Source: Erysipelotrichaceae bacterium (GTDB lineage Bacteria; Bacillota_I; Bacilli_A; Erysipelotrichales; Erysipelotrichaceae). Taken from it: 64,000 nt of DNA. Positions within the stretch are counted from its first letter, which is position 1, and every line of letters starts with the position of its first letter. The stretch covers positions 1-64,000 of the forward strand of contig JAFRAB010000047.1 of the NCBI GenBank assembly GCA_017405675.1. The letters are read 5' to 3'. Positions 43,507 to 52,782 of this stretch are shown piece by piece. The notes under the pieces are model-generated. The model worked only from the letters and a program-made list of their open reading frames with translations. It ran no database searches and had not been told where the DNA came from. A program made the position numbers and the translations under genes.

Positions 43507-44091
43507 CTAATCTATGGCACTTAATACTCTCTTGACTACCGGTACCAGTACAACGTTAACGAGTAATTCAAACAGGAAATTACCTCCGATGATACCGATG
43601 AACAGGAACTTGCCTACTGTGGCAAAATTATAATCCCCGGCAAATTTTTCAGCAACCGGCAGGAAAATGGTAACCAATCCGATTGAGAAGATACCGGTAT
43701 TCATGATTGGTGCCAGAATGGATGATACTGCTGTGGCCAGCAGATCGTTCTTATCCTTCAGCAATTTGTATACAACACCTGGTACAAATCCGGCAGCTGC
43801 CCCTTTAAGAAGGCACAGTACAACTGTCATTACAGGATTGGTCTGCATCATCATGGTACTCATTGGTTCAGCACCGGACAGTACACCGATAATGACAATT
43901 ACGCCAAAAACACAACCCAGGAATGCACCTGTTAAAGGTCCATACAGCAAAGCACCGATAATGATTGGTATCAGAGATAATGTCGGAGTAAAAGGTCCGA
44001 TTCTGATTCCACTCGCTACGGTCTGCAGGACAACGATTACTGCTGCCAGTAACGCCGTTGATACCAGTTTCTTAGTACTACTATTTCTCAT
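43507..44091 (-). CDS. ECF transporter S component, probably pantothenate (PanT)
   Basis: A 194-residue membrane protein with about five to six spans, typical of ECF substrate-binding subunits. An N-terminal block with small residues is followed by a GPFTPTLSLIPIIIGALLYGP stretch (split around residues 32-52). Substrate assignment to pantothenate rests mainly on the adjacent coaX and a general PanT look. It needs shared EcfAA'T modules encoded elsewhere. RBS GGAGG lies 7 nt before the ATG. The 5' leader may be structured. Confidence 0.82.
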   Translation of the reverse strand: MRNSSTKKLVSTALLAAVIVVLQTVASGIRIGPFTPTLSLIPIIIGALLYGPLTGAFLGCVFGVIVIIGVLSGAEPMSTMMMQTNPVMTVVLCLLKGAAAGFVPGVVYKLLKDKNDLLATAVSSILAPIMNTGIFSIGLVTIFLPVAEKFAGDYNFATVGKFLFIGIIGGNFLFELLVNVVLVPVVKRVLSAID

Positions 44092-44104
44092 AAAAAAACC
44101 TCCG

Positions 44105-44150
44105 CTTTCATTCCCGTGACTTGTTCTTCACAGCCGTTATAGGGATATGA
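44105..44150 (-). promoter_or_regulatory. possible structured leader of panT-coaX
   Basis: On the minus strand, TCCC (44145-44142) and GTGA (44131-44128) can pair with TCAC (44119-44116) and GGGA (44115-44112). This makes a two-part helix with a large asymmetric loop just before the RBS. It does not match a riboswitch I can name with confidence. The stretch 44151-44210 is A/T-rich and probably holds the promoter. Confidence 0.3.
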
Positions 44151-44212
44151 CTACTAATTCCGGTACTATTCTATATTTTTTACAATATAAAATCAATGAA
44201 ATAGAAAAGAAA

Positions 44213-44240
44213 AAGACCATCTCTTTTCAGAGACAGTCTT
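44213..44240 (-). terminator. tsf terminator
   Basis: AAGAC..TCTCT-GAAA-AGAGA..GTCTT stem with a small internal loop, then TTTTTC on the minus strand, about 20 nt after the tsf stop. Confidence 0.75.
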
Positions 44241-44261
44241 CATTGTCAGTCAGATTTGATC

Positions 44262-45152
44262 TTATAAATCCTTAACAGCGTTTGCTACTTCTTCAGCCCA
44301 GTTGTCGACACGTTTTTCAATGCCTTCACCTGTAGCATAACGGATGAACTTAACGCATGTAGCGTTGTGTTCCTTTAAGAAAGCAGAAACCTTTGAACTG
44401 CCATCACGGAAATAGATCTGGTCAACCAGACATACTTCCTGTAAAGCCTTTGATACACGGCCTTCGATCATCTTGGCGATGATATTTTCAGGCTTGCCAG
44501 CATTCTTAGGATCGTTCTTGGCGATTTCCAACTGAATGTTTCTTTCGTGTTCAACTTCGCTCTGAGGCATATGATCTCTGTCAATGTAAGTAGGATTCAT
44601 GCTTGCAACCTGCATAGCAACATCTTTGGCAACAGCATCGTCGCCGCCTTCAACTACTGCCAGAGAAGCAATCTTTCCACCCATGTGAATGTATGGTCCG
44701 AAGAACTGAGAATCAGTCTTTTCAACGATTTCAAATCTTCTTAAATCCATCTTTTCACCAGTAGCAAATGAGATAGCAGCCAGTACTTCTGAAACTGGGC
44801 CTTCAGCTGTAGCAACAGCCTTAGCTTCTTCCAGAGTCTTGGCATCGCTGTGTAATAAACCTTCAGCAACTGTCTTTACAGCATTCAGGAATCTGTCGTT
44901 TCTGGCTGTAAAGTCTGTTTCAGAGTTGATTTCCAGAATAACGGCCTTGTTGCCATCTACTAATACTGTAGAAGCGCCTTCAGCAGCAATTCTGTCACCC
45001 TTTGATGAACTCTTGGCAATACCCTTCTGTCTTAACCAGTCGATGGCCTTGTCAATGTCCTGATCTGATGCTTCCAATGCCTTCTTGCAATCCATCATTC
45101 CGGCACCGGTTCTCTCTCTTAACTCCTGAACTAATTTAATTAAATTACTCAT
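44262..45152 (-). CDS. tsf: elongation factor Ts
   Basis: Nucleotide exchange factor for EF-Tu. The 296-residue protein has an N-terminal UBA-like domain (LRERTGAGMMDCKKAL, 11-26), the core Ts repeats (INSETDFTARND; a second block near 150) and a C-terminal module. It overlaps the end of rpsB by 8 nt; the rpsB-tsf pair is universal. Confidence 0.97.
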   Translation of the reverse strand: MSNLIKLVQELRERTGAGMMDCKKALEASDQDIDKAIDWLRQKGIAKSSSKGDRIAAEGASTVLVDGNKAVILEINSETDFTARNDRFLNAVKTVAEGLLHSDAKTLEEAKAVATAEGPVSEVLAAISFATGEKMDLRRFEIVEKTDSQFFGPYIHMGGKIASLAVVEGGDDAVAKDVAMQVASMNPTYIDRDHMPQSEVEHERNIQLEIAKNDPKNAGKPENIIAKMIEGRVSKALQEVCLVDQIYFRDGSSKVSAFLKEHNATCVKFIRYATGEGIEKRVDNWAEEVANAVKDL

Positions 45153-46104
45153 TTACTTCCTCCTTGGCTGGTTCAGCAACTGGTTCTTCTGCAGGAACTG
45201 CTTCAGCAACTACTGGAGCTTCTGCTGCAGCTTCTTCAACCTTAGGTTCATTTCTGCGGTTGTTGTAACGGCGCTGCTGATTGCGGTTGTTCTGCTGTTT
45301 TCTTTCTTCGAAACGCTGTCTTCTTCTTCTTTCGTTTTCAGCTGCAATTTCCTGAACGTTAACGATAACGTCTTCCATTGTAACTTCTGCACCTTCATCA
45401 GGTGTGTAAGCAAATTCGAGTAAACCCTGCTTTGCTTCAACGATTGCGTCAGCCATAACACCAACTAATAACTTGATAGCCTTAACAGCATCATCATTTC
45501 CTGCGATTGCATAGTCAACAGTTGCAGGGTCACAGTTTGTATCACAGATACCGAATACTGGAATGTGTAACTTTCTGGCTTCCAGAACTGCATTGTAGTC
45601 TTCCTTAGGATCTACTACGAATACTGCATCAGGAAGTTTCTTCATTTCCTTGATACCGCCTAAGAAGTTGTCAAGTCTTGCCTTTTCCTTATTGATGTTG
45701 GCAATTTCCTTCTTAGTGTAGTTATCGAAACCACCGTTTTCTTCCATCTGTTCGATTTCAAGTAATCTTCTGATACGCTTCTGAATTGTACGGTAGTTAG
45801 TTAAGGTTCCACCTAACCAACGCTGAGTAACATGGAATGAACCAGAACGTAAAGCTTCTTCCATAACGATGGCCTGGGCCTGCTTCTTGGTTCCTACGAA
45901 TAATACTCTACCGCCGTTTTCAGCGATTTTTCTTAATGCTTCATAAGCATTATCGATCTGCTGCTGAGTCTTCTCCAGATTGATGATATGGACTCCATTC
46001 TTAGCTGCATAGATGTTAGGTCTCTGCTTAGGGTCCCATCTTCTTGTCTGATGACCGTAATGTACACCTGCTTCTAACAGCTTACGCATTGTAACAACTG
46101 ACAT
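45145..46104 (-). CDS. rpsB: 30S ribosomal protein S2, extended C-terminus
   Basis: The ATG at 46104 (MSVVTMRKLLEAGVHYGHQT) is chosen; the frame extends upstream to 46161 without family similarity. The 319-residue product has the S2 core (about 1-230) with GRVLFVGTKKQA and PDAVFVVDPKE. It then carries a tail of about 70 residues: first Arg/Gln/Asn-rich (RRRRQRFEERKQQNNRNQQRR), then Glu/Ala/Pro/Val-rich. Typical S2 proteins are 230-260 residues. It is upstream of tsf. Confidence 0.95.
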   Translation of the reverse strand: MSVVTMRKLLEAGVHYGHQTRRWDPKQRPNIYAAKNGVHIINLEKTQQQIDNAYEALRKIAENGGRVLFVGTKKQAQAIVMEEALRSGSFHVTQRWLGGTLTNYRTIQKRIRRLLEIEQMEENGGFDNYTKKEIANINKEKARLDNFLGGIKEMKKLPDAVFVVDPKEDYNAVLEARKLHIPVFGICDTNCDPATVDYAIAGNDDAVKAIKLLVGVMADAIVEAKQGLLEFAYTPDEGAEVTMEDVIVNVQEIAAENERRRRQRFEERKQQNNRNQQRRYNNRRNEPKVEEAAAEAPVVAEAVPAEEPVAEPAKEEVNE

Positions 46105-46240
46105 TTCTTTCTTTTTCCTCTCTTTCCGTTGTTCCTCCATCATTTCCAACAGTAATAACATTAAATCCTGTTTAATGCACGGATTACTGAATCCATGATG
46201 TGTGTAATGGGCACATAAAAAAGTGCCTTATAAATCATAT
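46105..46240 (-). promoter_or_regulatory. rpsB 5' leader with hairpin
   Basis: About 135 nt separate the xerC terminator from the rpsB start. A GGCAC-TTTTTTAT-GTGCC hairpin lies at 46210-46227, and GGATT/AATCC pairing is possible near 46180. S2 is known to control its own mRNA in several bacteria; whether this leader does so is not shown. The promoter is probably near 46230-46255 (TATGAT/TTATAA-like). Confidence 0.35.
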
Positions 46241-46248
46241 CATAAAAA

Positions 46249-46268
46249 ATATGTGTGTGTACACATAT
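46249..46268 (-). terminator. xerC terminator
   Basis: ATATGTGT-ACAC-ACACATAT, an 8-bp stem, followed by TTTTTTATG on the minus strand, directly after the xerC stop. Confidence 0.75.
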
Positions 46269-46273
46269 TTTAT

Positions 46274-47164
46274 TTATTTTTCAAAAGCTTTGTCATATGC
46301 CTCACGCAGATGATCCAAAGATACATGCGTATATATCTGTGTGGTAGACAGATTGGCATGTCCCAGCAGTTCCTGTACCACTCTGATGTCAACTCCTGCT
46401 GACAGCAGATGAGTGGCAAAACTGTGCCTGAGTGTATGAGGATGGATCTGCATGACCAGTCCATGATCAGTAACTGATTTCTTAAGAATGTATTCTATGC
46501 CGCGGCTGGTAAGCTTCTTGCCGCGATTGCTGACAAATACATAATCATGCACCTCACCGTTAAGGAAGTGCGGACGTATATTCTTCAGATAATGTGTCAG
46601 CAGCTCTTCTATCAACGGATAGAACGGCACGATCCTCATCTTGCTTCCCTTACCTACGATGCTTACAACTTTATTGCTGAAGTCTATGTCGCTGATTTTC
46701 AGCCCAGCTACTTCAGAAACACGCATCCCGCATCCGTACATGATTTCAAACATCGTACGGTTTCGGTATTCGGTTTCATCATTCAGATCGAAACTGCTAA
46801 GAAACCGGTCTACATCATCTTCATACAGAAAATCAGGAAGCTTAGCGGTTTTCTTAGGAGATTTTACTGCCGCAAAAGGATTGCCTTCTGTCAGTCCTCT
46901 CTCATTAAGATAGCGGTAAAACGATCTCAGTGAGGAAAGATTTCGGGCCAGAGTTCTGTCTGAAACACCTTTTCCCGATGTACGCAGATGGTTTATATAG
47001 CCCATGACCAGCGTACGGTCCACATCGCTGAAACTCTCACAGCCTTCCTGAGAACAGAACATGATGAATCTGCTGATGTCACGCCTGTAGGAGTCAGCCG
47101 TATGAGCCGAACCTGAATTGACCGTCGTAAGATTGACGATGAAATCATCCAGATAGTCTTCCAC
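46274..47164 (-). CDS. xerC: tyrosine recombinase XerC
   Basis: Resolves chromosome dimers at dif. The catalytic set is seen: Arg in CGMRVSEVAGL (about 147), HTLRHSFATHLL (His and Arg, about 240), LGHANLSTTQIYTH with His and the nucleophilic Tyr. An N-terminal SAM-like DNA-binding domain precedes. Two GTG starts are possible (47173 and 47164); GGGAG is too close to the first and 8 nt from the second, so 47164 is used (296 residues). trmFO ends 2 nt before. In Bacillus clpQ, clpY and codY follow; here rpsB follows directly. Confidence 0.93.
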   Translation of the reverse strand: MEDYLDDFIVNLTTVNSGSAHTADSYRRDISRFIMFCSQEGCESFSDVDRTLVMGYINHLRTSGKGVSDRTLARNLSSLRSFYRYLNERGLTEGNPFAAVKSPKKTAKLPDFLYEDDVDRFLSSFDLNDETEYRNRTMFEIMYGCGMRVSEVAGLKISDIDFSNKVVSIVGKGSKMRIVPFYPLIEELLTHYLKNIRPHFLNGEVHDYVFVSNRGKKLTSRGIEYILKKSVTDHGLVMQIHPHTLRHSFATHLLSAGVDIRVVQELLGHANLSTTQIYTHVSLDHLREAYDKAFEK

Positions 47165-47166
47165 TT

Positions 47167-48459
47167 TTACCACTCCCGTGCATATGGTTCAAGTACCTTA
47201 AGAGCCTGTTCGCTGTATGCGTTCTTACGCTGACTCTTCGGTACAAAATGTTCCAGATTAAAAATTCCGAAATTGGCATTCATAGGCTGGAAATTACCAG
47301 GATCGGCGTTGACTATGTAATGTGCCATGGCGCCAATCATGGTCGTATCCGGCAGAACCACAGGTTTCTGACCGCTTAACAGTAATGCCATATTATGCCC
47401 GGCCAGTAAACCGGACGCTGCTGATTCACAATAGCCTTCAACCCCTGTCATCTGGCCGGCAAAGAACAGATCTTTTCTTTCCCTGGTCTGATAAGTCGGT
47501 AACAGTACCTTAGGAGAATTGATATAGGTATTGCGATGCATGACACCGTATCTTACGATCTCGCAGTTTTCCAGTCCGGGTATCAGAGAGAAGATCCTCT
47601 TCTGTTCGCCCCATTTCAGATGCGTTTGAAAACCCACTATGTTATACAGTGTCCCAATGGCGTTATCCTGTCTTAACTGTACTACGGCGTAAGGTCTTTT
47701 TCCGTCCTTTTCCAGTCCGACCGGCTTAAGAGGACCGAATGTCAGCGTCTGAGGGCCTCTTTTGGCCATTACTTCCACCGGCATGCAGCCTTCGAAATAT
47801 ATCTCCTTATCAACATCGTGAACTTCTGCTGTCTCACCATTGATAAGTTCATTGTAAAAAACATCAAACTGTTCTTTTGTCATAGGACAGTTAAGATAAT
47901 CAGCGTCACCCTTGTCATAGCGGCTTTTGAAATAGGCAATATCCATGTTGATGGATTCCTTTGTCACGATAGGTGCAGCCGCATCAAAGAAGTAGAATGA
48001 TTCTTCATTGAAGAACTTCTTAATGGCTTCTGCCAGCGGTGAACTTGTCAGAGGTCCGGTTGCTATGATCGTCGGTCCTTCAGGAATTTCCGTGATCTCT
48101 TCATTTATGACTTCAACCAGAGGACTGCTCTTGATAAATTCCGTGATTTCTCTGGCAAATCCTTCACGGTCTACTGCCAGAGCGCTTCCTGCCGGCAAGG
48201 CATGCTTGTCTGCAACTCTCATGATCAGAGAATCCAGTTCTCTCATTTCCTGCTTCAGCAAACCTACGGCGTTTGTCAGGGCATTTGACCTTAAACTGTT
48301 TGAACATACCAGTTCAGAAAAATCAGCAGTCTTATGCGCTCCGGTTTCCTTAACCGGTCTCATTTCATAAAGTCTGACACCTATTCCCTTGCGTATCAGC
48401 TGCCAGGTTGCTTCCCGGCCTGCCAGTCCGGCACCTATTACATTAACCTTTTCTGACAT
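47167..48459 (-). CDS. trmFO: tRNA (uracil-5-)-methyltransferase, folate-dependent
   Basis: FAD enzyme that makes m5U54 in tRNA using methylene-tetrahydrofolate. The start at 48459 ([14 protein letters not shown]) has GAGGAG 6 nt upstream; an upstream frame opening would run far into topA. This gives 430 residues. The FAD-binding GAGLAG (8-13), GREATWQL, and CSNSLRSN blocks are typical. The order topA-trmFO-xerC is conserved in Firmicutes. Confidence 0.96.
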   Translation of the reverse strand: MSEKVNVIGAGLAGREATWQLIRKGIGVRLYEMRPVKETGAHKTADFSELVCSNSLRSNALTNAVGLLKQEMRELDSLIMRVADKHALPAGSALAVDREGFAREITEFIKSSPLVEVINEEITEIPEGPTIIATGPLTSSPLAEAIKKFFNEESFYFFDAAAPIVTKESINMDIAYFKSRYDKGDADYLNCPMTKEQFDVFYNELINGETAEVHDVDKEIYFEGCMPVEVMAKRGPQTLTFGPLKPVGLEKDGKRPYAVVQLRQDNAIGTLYNIVGFQTHLKWGEQKRIFSLIPGLENCEIVRYGVMHRNTYINSPKVLLPTYQTRERKDLFFAGQMTGVEGYCESAASGLLAGHNMALLLSGQKPVVLPDTTMIGAMAHYIVNADPGNFQPMNANFGIFNLEHFVPKSQRKNAYSEQALKVLEPYAREW

Positions 48460-50464
48460 TTCTGACTCCTCGGCGATAATAACGGCGCGGTGCTGAAGGA
48501 TCCTGCTTGGTATACCGACAGTTCGGATAGTTGGAACAGCCAATAAACGGCTGACCCTTGCTGTTGTATTTCTTGATCAAAGGTGCTCCGCATTCAGGGC
48601 ACATCTCACCTGTTTCCTGGACGATGTTTTCCGTGTATTTGCATTTCGGATAGTTAGAACAGCCAATGAATTCGCCCCAGCTTCCGCTTCTTACTACCAG
48701 ATCCCCACCACATAAAGGACACTTATTTCCGGTTTTTTCCGGATCAGGTTTTCTCATGTTCCGGTAAGCATTCTGTACCAGCGGTTCAAACTTGTAGTAG
48801 AAATCACTGACAGCTCTGATATGATCTTCCTTGCCTTCTGCAATATCATCAAGCTGCTTTTCCATATCGGCAGTGTATTTGGTATTGATGATCGAAGAGA
48901 AGAATTCATCAAGCTTATCTGATGTCAGTCTTCCCTGCTTGGTTGGCGTAAACACCTTGGTCTTGGAACCTTTTGGCGCTGCCAGTTCAACATATCCTCT
49001 GGATACTATGGTCTCCAGAGTTGAAGCATATGTGCTAGGACGTCCTATGCCCAGATCTTCCATTGTCTTGATCAGACGGGCTTCGGAATATCTTAATGGC
49101 GGTTCTGTGAAATGCTGCTTGGCGTCCACTGATTTGGCATTAAGAGTCTCTTCCAACTGCAGTTCCGGCAGATTCTTATCCTCATTGCTTTCATACCGGC
49201 TGTAAACCTTAAGATATCCGTCAAAAAGCTGTTTTCTGCCTGTTGCGGAGAATTCATAAATTCCGTTAAGCAGTCTGACAGTCAGTGACTGATACTTTGA
49301 ATTTTTCATTAAAGCAGCCAGTGCGCGGTAATAAATCATTTTATAAAGTTTATACTCATCATTGGTCAGATAGTCCTTGATCTTCTCAGGAGTATTCTGT
49401 ATGTCAGTCGGTCTGATGGCTTCATGAGCATCCTGGGCATTGGCACTGGTCTTGCTGCGGTAATAACCGGCATATTCCTTGCCATAGTTATCTATAATAA
49501 ACTGCTTTGCCTGAGCCATGAATACTTCAGACAGACGTACGGAGTCCGTACGCATATATGTGATAAGACCGGTAGGACCGTTCCCTACATCCTTACCTTC
49601 ATACAGACTCTGAGCAACCTTCATTGTCTTTGAGGCTGTAAAGCCCAGCTTGTTTATTGCATCCTGCTGCAGGGTGGAGGTAATAAACGGCGGTCTTGGA
49701 GCCTTCTGTTTTACTTCATCCTTGATATCTGCAACCGTGAAAGGATTATTCTCACAGAATTCCTTTATTACACCAGCCTCTTCGCTGTTTCCAATCTCTG
49801 CTTTCTTACCGTCGATTTTTGTCAGTGAGGCCGTAAATTCACTTCTGCTTTTCTTAAGTGTAGCATCAACAGTCCAGTATTCCTCGCTCTTAAAAGCTTC
49901 AATTTCCTTTTCCCTGTCAACTATGAGTTTCAGGGCAACTGACTGAACACGTCCTGCGGACTTGCTGTTGATCCTTCTCTGCAGAAGAGTTGAAAGTTTG
50001 AACCCGATAATACGGTCATACATTCTTCTGGTTTCCTGAGAGTCGACCATTTTCATGTCTATTTTCTTTGGATGAGCTATGGCATTTGTAACAACCGGTT
50101 TGGTAATTTCACTGAAAACAACTCTGTTTTCCTGATTCAGAGGTATATTAAAACGTTCAGCAATATGCCAGGCAATGGCTTCCCCTTCTCTATCCGGGTC
50201 TGTTGCCAGATAAACCTGATCTGCTTTCTTTATTTCTTTTCCCAGTTCTTTTATAACAGCGGCTGCGCCGCGTTTCTTATCTTCACCAATATCAATATAC
50301 GTTGGCTTGAAATTATTCCTTATATCGATGCCCAGACCTTCATGGCCGTTGGTAGCCAGGTCTCTGATGTGACCTTTTGAAGATATGACATGATAGTCAG
50401 AGCCAAGGTATTTTTCTATTGTCTTAGCCTTTGATGGCGATTCTACAATTACCAGTTTACTCAT
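48443..50464 (-). CDS. topA: DNA topoisomerase I
   Basis: Type IA topoisomerase that relaxes negative supercoils. The 673-residue protein has the TOPRIM start [15 protein letters not shown] (5-19), [12 protein letters not shown] (about 91-102), and the catalytic Tyr in TYMRTDS (about 300). Two C-terminal zinc fingers follow ([15 protein letters not shown] and [15 protein letters not shown]). RBS GGAG precedes the ATG. Its end overlaps trmFO by 17 nt. Confidence 0.97.
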   Translation of the reverse strand: MSKLVIVESPSKAKTIEKYLGSDYHVISSKGHIRDLATNGHEGLGIDIRNNFKPTYIDIGEDKKRGAAAVIKELGKEIKKADQVYLATDPDREGEAIAWHIAERFNIPLNQENRVVFSEITKPVVTNAIAHPKKIDMKMVDSQETRRMYDRIIGFKLSTLLQRRINSKSAGRVQSVALKLIVDREKEIEAFKSEEYWTVDATLKKSRSEFTASLTKIDGKKAEIGNSEEAGVIKEFCENNPFTVADIKDEVKQKAPRPPFITSTLQQDAINKLGFTASKTMKVAQSLYEGKDVGNGPTGLITYMRTDSVRLSEVFMAQAKQFIIDNYGKEYAGYYRSKTSANAQDAHEAIRPTDIQNTPEKIKDYLTNDEYKLYKMIYYRALAALMKNSKYQSLTVRLLNGIYEFSATGRKQLFDGYLKVYSRYESNEDKNLPELQLEETLNAKSVDAKQHFTEPPLRYSEARLIKTMEDLGIGRPSTYASTLETIVSRGYVELAAPKGSKTKVFTPTKQGRLTSDKLDEFFSSIINTKYTADMEKQLDDIAEGKEDHIRAVSDFYYKFEPLVQNAYRNMRKPDPEKTGNKCPLCGGDLVVRSGSWGEFIGCSNYPKCKYTENIVQETGEMCPECGAPLIKKYNSKGQPFIGCSNYPNCRYTKQDPSAPRRYYRRGVRNVRKG

Positions 50465-50485
50465 TCTCTCATCTCCATTTAGATA

Positions 50486-50514
50486 TTTTTATGCAACTTG
50501 CCGTGTTTTGTCAA
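50486..50514 (-). promoter_or_regulatory. possible topA promoter
   Basis: TTGACA (50509-50514), 17 nt, then TAAAAA (50486-50491) on the minus strand in the 52-nt gap between dprA and topA. The -35 is perfect, the -10 is weaker. Confidence 0.5.
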
Positions 50515-50516
50515 TA

Positions 50517-51215
50517 CTACAGCACAATAATGTTTGCCCCCTGCTGTATCAGAATGTTGCATCCTCTGCCCTCAGGGTCTGTCATTCTGTAGGGAACAAC
50601 ATAAATATCTTTGCCTAATTCCAGGGCTTCATTTACCGTCAGCATGGTACCGCTTTTCTCACTTGCCTGACAGACTATGACCTTTGAAGCCAGAGCTGCC
50701 ATTATGCGGTTTCGAAACGGAAAATGCTCTCTTCGCGGTGATGTTGCCAGCGGATATTCACTTATCAAAAGACCGGTTTCCATCATGTGCCTGTAAAGAT
50801 CGCTGTTGCAGGCAGGATAGCTTATATCAAGACCATTACCAAGGACGCCTATGCTTCTGGCAGCGTTCCAGTGGGCAACAGCATCAATACCCTTGGCCAT
50901 GCCTGAAACAATTACATATGAACTGCTCAGCTTTCTGACCAGCATCTGCGTGGCATTTATTCCATAATTACACGCGTCTCGACTCCCGACAACTGCGATG
51001 CTCTTTTCTTTAAGCAGCGCTTTATTGCCGCAGTAAAACAGAACATAGGGTGGATATTTCAGCTGCAGCAGTTCCGCAGGATAATCTTCATCGAGAATAG
51101 TGATGGCTTTCTGCATAGGAATATCACTGACATATTCATGTTCCCTGACCGCTTTTCTTATGGCCCGATAGTTGCCTTTGTATTTTATTGCATATTTTAT
51201 CAGCAATTCTCTCAT
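50517..51215 (-). CDS. dprA: DNA-processing protein DprA, short form
   Basis: Binds incoming single-stranded DNA and loads RecA. The start at 51215 (MRELLIKYAIKYKG) has AGGAGG 9 nt upstream; the frame continues further upstream without similarity. The product is 232 residues, against about 290-370 in most species. The Rossmann core is complete (GSRDACNYG, SGMAKGIDAVAH, GNGLDISYP, ISEYP, FPFRNRIMA), but the C-terminal winged-helix domain is absent. The RBS lies in a terminator hairpin after rnhB. Confidence 0.9.
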   Translation of the reverse strand: MRELLIKYAIKYKGNYRAIRKAVREHEYVSDIPMQKAITILDEDYPAELLQLKYPPYVLFYCGNKALLKEKSIAVVGSRDACNYGINATQMLVRKLSSSYVIVSGMAKGIDAVAHWNAARSIGVLGNGLDISYPACNSDLYRHMMETGLLISEYPLATSPRREHFPFRNRIMAALASKVIVCQASEKSGTMLTVNEALELGKDIYVVPYRMTDPEGRGCNILIQQGANIIVL

Positions 51216-51217
51216 AG

Positions 51218-51254
51218 AAAAAAACCTCCTGACAACACTTAATTGTTCAGAAGG
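51218..51254 (-). terminator. rnhB terminator that sequesters the dprA RBS
   Basis: CCTTCTGAACA (51254-51244) pairs with TGTTGTCAGGAGG (51237-51225) with one 2-nt bulge, followed by seven T. The AGGAGG in the 3' arm is the only good RBS for dprA, whose ATG is 3 nt after the T-run. It lies 11 nt after the rnhB stop. Confidence 0.75.
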
Positions 51255-51264
51255 TATTCTTTTC

Positions 51265-51873
51265 CTAAAACAGGGTCTGCTGTAAAGCCTCAAATACAGG
51301 ACGGTATGACCTGCGGTGAATAGGAAGCACACCGTATTTCTGAAGGGCTTCCATATGCCGTTTGGTAGGGTAACCCTTATGCTTGGCAAAACCATATTCC
51401 GGATACTGCCTGTCATATTCATACATGATCCTGTCCCTGGTGACCTTGGCCAGAATGCTTCCGGCCGCAATTGAACAGCTCAGAGTATCTCCCTTAATAA
51501 GAGAAGTAACATCTTTCTCAATGTAAAGATCAACAGCATCGGTCAGAACCGTATTGCACGGTGCCGCCATGGCAATGCGCATCATGGCCTGACGGTCAGC
51601 TTCCAGAATGTTCAGTCTGTCTATTTCAGCAGGTTCAACGATCTCTATCTGATAAAACAGAGCATCCCTGATTATGACATCGTACAGCTGTTCTCTTTTC
51701 TTTTCACTCAATTGCTTGGAATCATTGATTTCTCCGGAATCATAGCCAATCGGAAATACGACCCCGGCTACTACCAGAGGTCCCGCTAAAGGTCCGCGTC
51801 CGGCTTCATCGATTCCTACTACCAGCTGCCCAAGCTGCCAGGCTCTGTTTTCATATTTATTAGCTGTTTTCAT
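51265..51873 (-). CDS. rnhB: ribonuclease HII
   Basis: Removes single ribonucleotides and RNA primers from DNA. The 202-residue protein has the signature GIDEAGRGPLAGP (Asp22, Glu23), further acidic residues, and KHKGYPTKRHMEAL near the end. RBS GGGAGAG precedes the ATG. It overlaps rbgA by 14 nt; the pair is conserved in Firmicutes. Confidence 0.96.
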   Translation of the reverse strand: MKTANKYENRAWQLGQLVVGIDEAGRGPLAGPLVVAGVVFPIGYDSGEINDSKQLSEKKREQLYDVIIRDALFYQIEIVEPAEIDRLNILEADRQAMMRIAMAAPCNTVLTDAVDLYIEKDVTSLIKGDTLSCSIAAGSILAKVTRDRIMYEYDRQYPEYGFAKHKGYPTKRHMEALQKYGVLPIHRRSYRPVFEALQQTLF

Positions 51874-52735
51874 CCGGTCTCTCCCAGCTGATATTGCCTA
51901 CAACGCCGTTTTTTATTTCTCTGAACCGCAGCAGTCCGGCTCTGTTAAGATCTGTTGCACCATTGGCATCCAGACACTTTCTGTTATCCGCAATGCCGTT
52001 CAGGATGGCATCCTTACTGCTGAGATCTTCAAGCCGATATCTTCCTTTCAGAAGTTCCGGATAATGACTGCTGAGATAATTCAGTCCATATTCCAGGATA
52101 TCGTCAAGCGGCAATACATCTTCCTTGATCGATCCGCACAGCGCCAGTTTAACTGCCACTTCCTGATCATCAAACTTCGGCCACAGAACTCCCGGTGTAT
52201 CCATTAGAGCTACATCTGAAGATACCTTTATCCAGGTAAGACTTCTGGTAACACCAGGATGATCAGCAGTCTTAGCCATCTTCTTACGGGAAACGCTGTT
52301 TATCAGCGTACTCTTTCCGACGTTAGGAATACCTACGACCATGGCTTTGACCTCAACGTGTTTCAGACCTCTTGCCTTGCCTTTGGCGATCTTGTCCCGC
52401 ATGACTTCCTGACAGGCGTCAGAAATGATTTTTGAGACATTATCCTTCAGCAGGTCAAGTGCGATCGTCTTGATCCCTTCCTGTTCAAATTTCTGTTTCC
52501 AGAGAGGTGTGATCCTGCCGTCAGCTCTGTCCTTCTTAGCCAGAATGATGACTTTCGGCTTATTGCCTATGACCTCAGAAAGAACAGGATTGATCGAGCT
52601 TAAAGGAGCACGTGCATCACGCAGTTCTATGACCATGTCTACCAGTTTTATTTTTTCTTCCATTTCTCTTCTGGCTTTGGTCATATGACCGGGATACCAG
52701 TTGATCTTAAGAGATGAAATTCTGTCTTCTGTCAT
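51860..52735 (-). CDS. rbgA: ribosome biogenesis GTPase RbgA (YlqF)
   Basis: Circularly permuted GTPase for late 50S assembly. The ATG at 52735 with GGAGGAG upstream gives 291 residues. WYPGHMTKARREM at the N-terminus, G4 AKKDRAD, then G1 GIPNVGKST and G3 DTPGVLWP in permuted order identify it. The C-terminal ANTAR-like domain follows. It is located between lepB and rnhB. Confidence 0.96.
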   Translation of the reverse strand: MTEDRISSLKINWYPGHMTKARREMEEKIKLVDMVIELRDARAPLSSINPVLSEVIGNKPKVIILAKKDRADGRITPLWKQKFEQEGIKTIALDLLKDNVSKIISDACQEVMRDKIAKGKARGLKHVEVKAMVVGIPNVGKSTLINSVSRKKMAKTADHPGVTRSLTWIKVSSDVALMDTPGVLWPKFDDQEVAVKLALCGSIKEDVLPLDDILEYGLNYLSSHYPELLKGRYRLEDLSSKDAILNGIADNRKCLDANGATDLNRAGLLRFREIKNGVVGNISWERPDENS

Positions 52736-52760
52736 CTGCACTCCTCCTTTCAGCAGTAAC

Positions 52761-52782
52761 AAAAAGGTCAGCTGACCTTTTT
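52761..52782 (-). terminator. lepB terminator
   Basis: AAAAGGTC-AGCT-GACCTTTTT palindrome overlapping the lepB stop, followed by GTTAC on the minus strand, 25 nt before the rbgA start. Readthrough into rbgA is possible. Confidence 0.7.

Noticed and set aside
46105..46161. N-terminal extension of S2
   Set aside because: Lys/Glu-rich upstream codons do not match S2, and MSVVTMRKLLEAGVHYG is the family start.
51216..51470. N-terminal extension of dprA
   Set aside because: The open frame is antisense-like shadow of rnhB, shows no DprA similarity, and the ATG at 51215 has AGGAGG.
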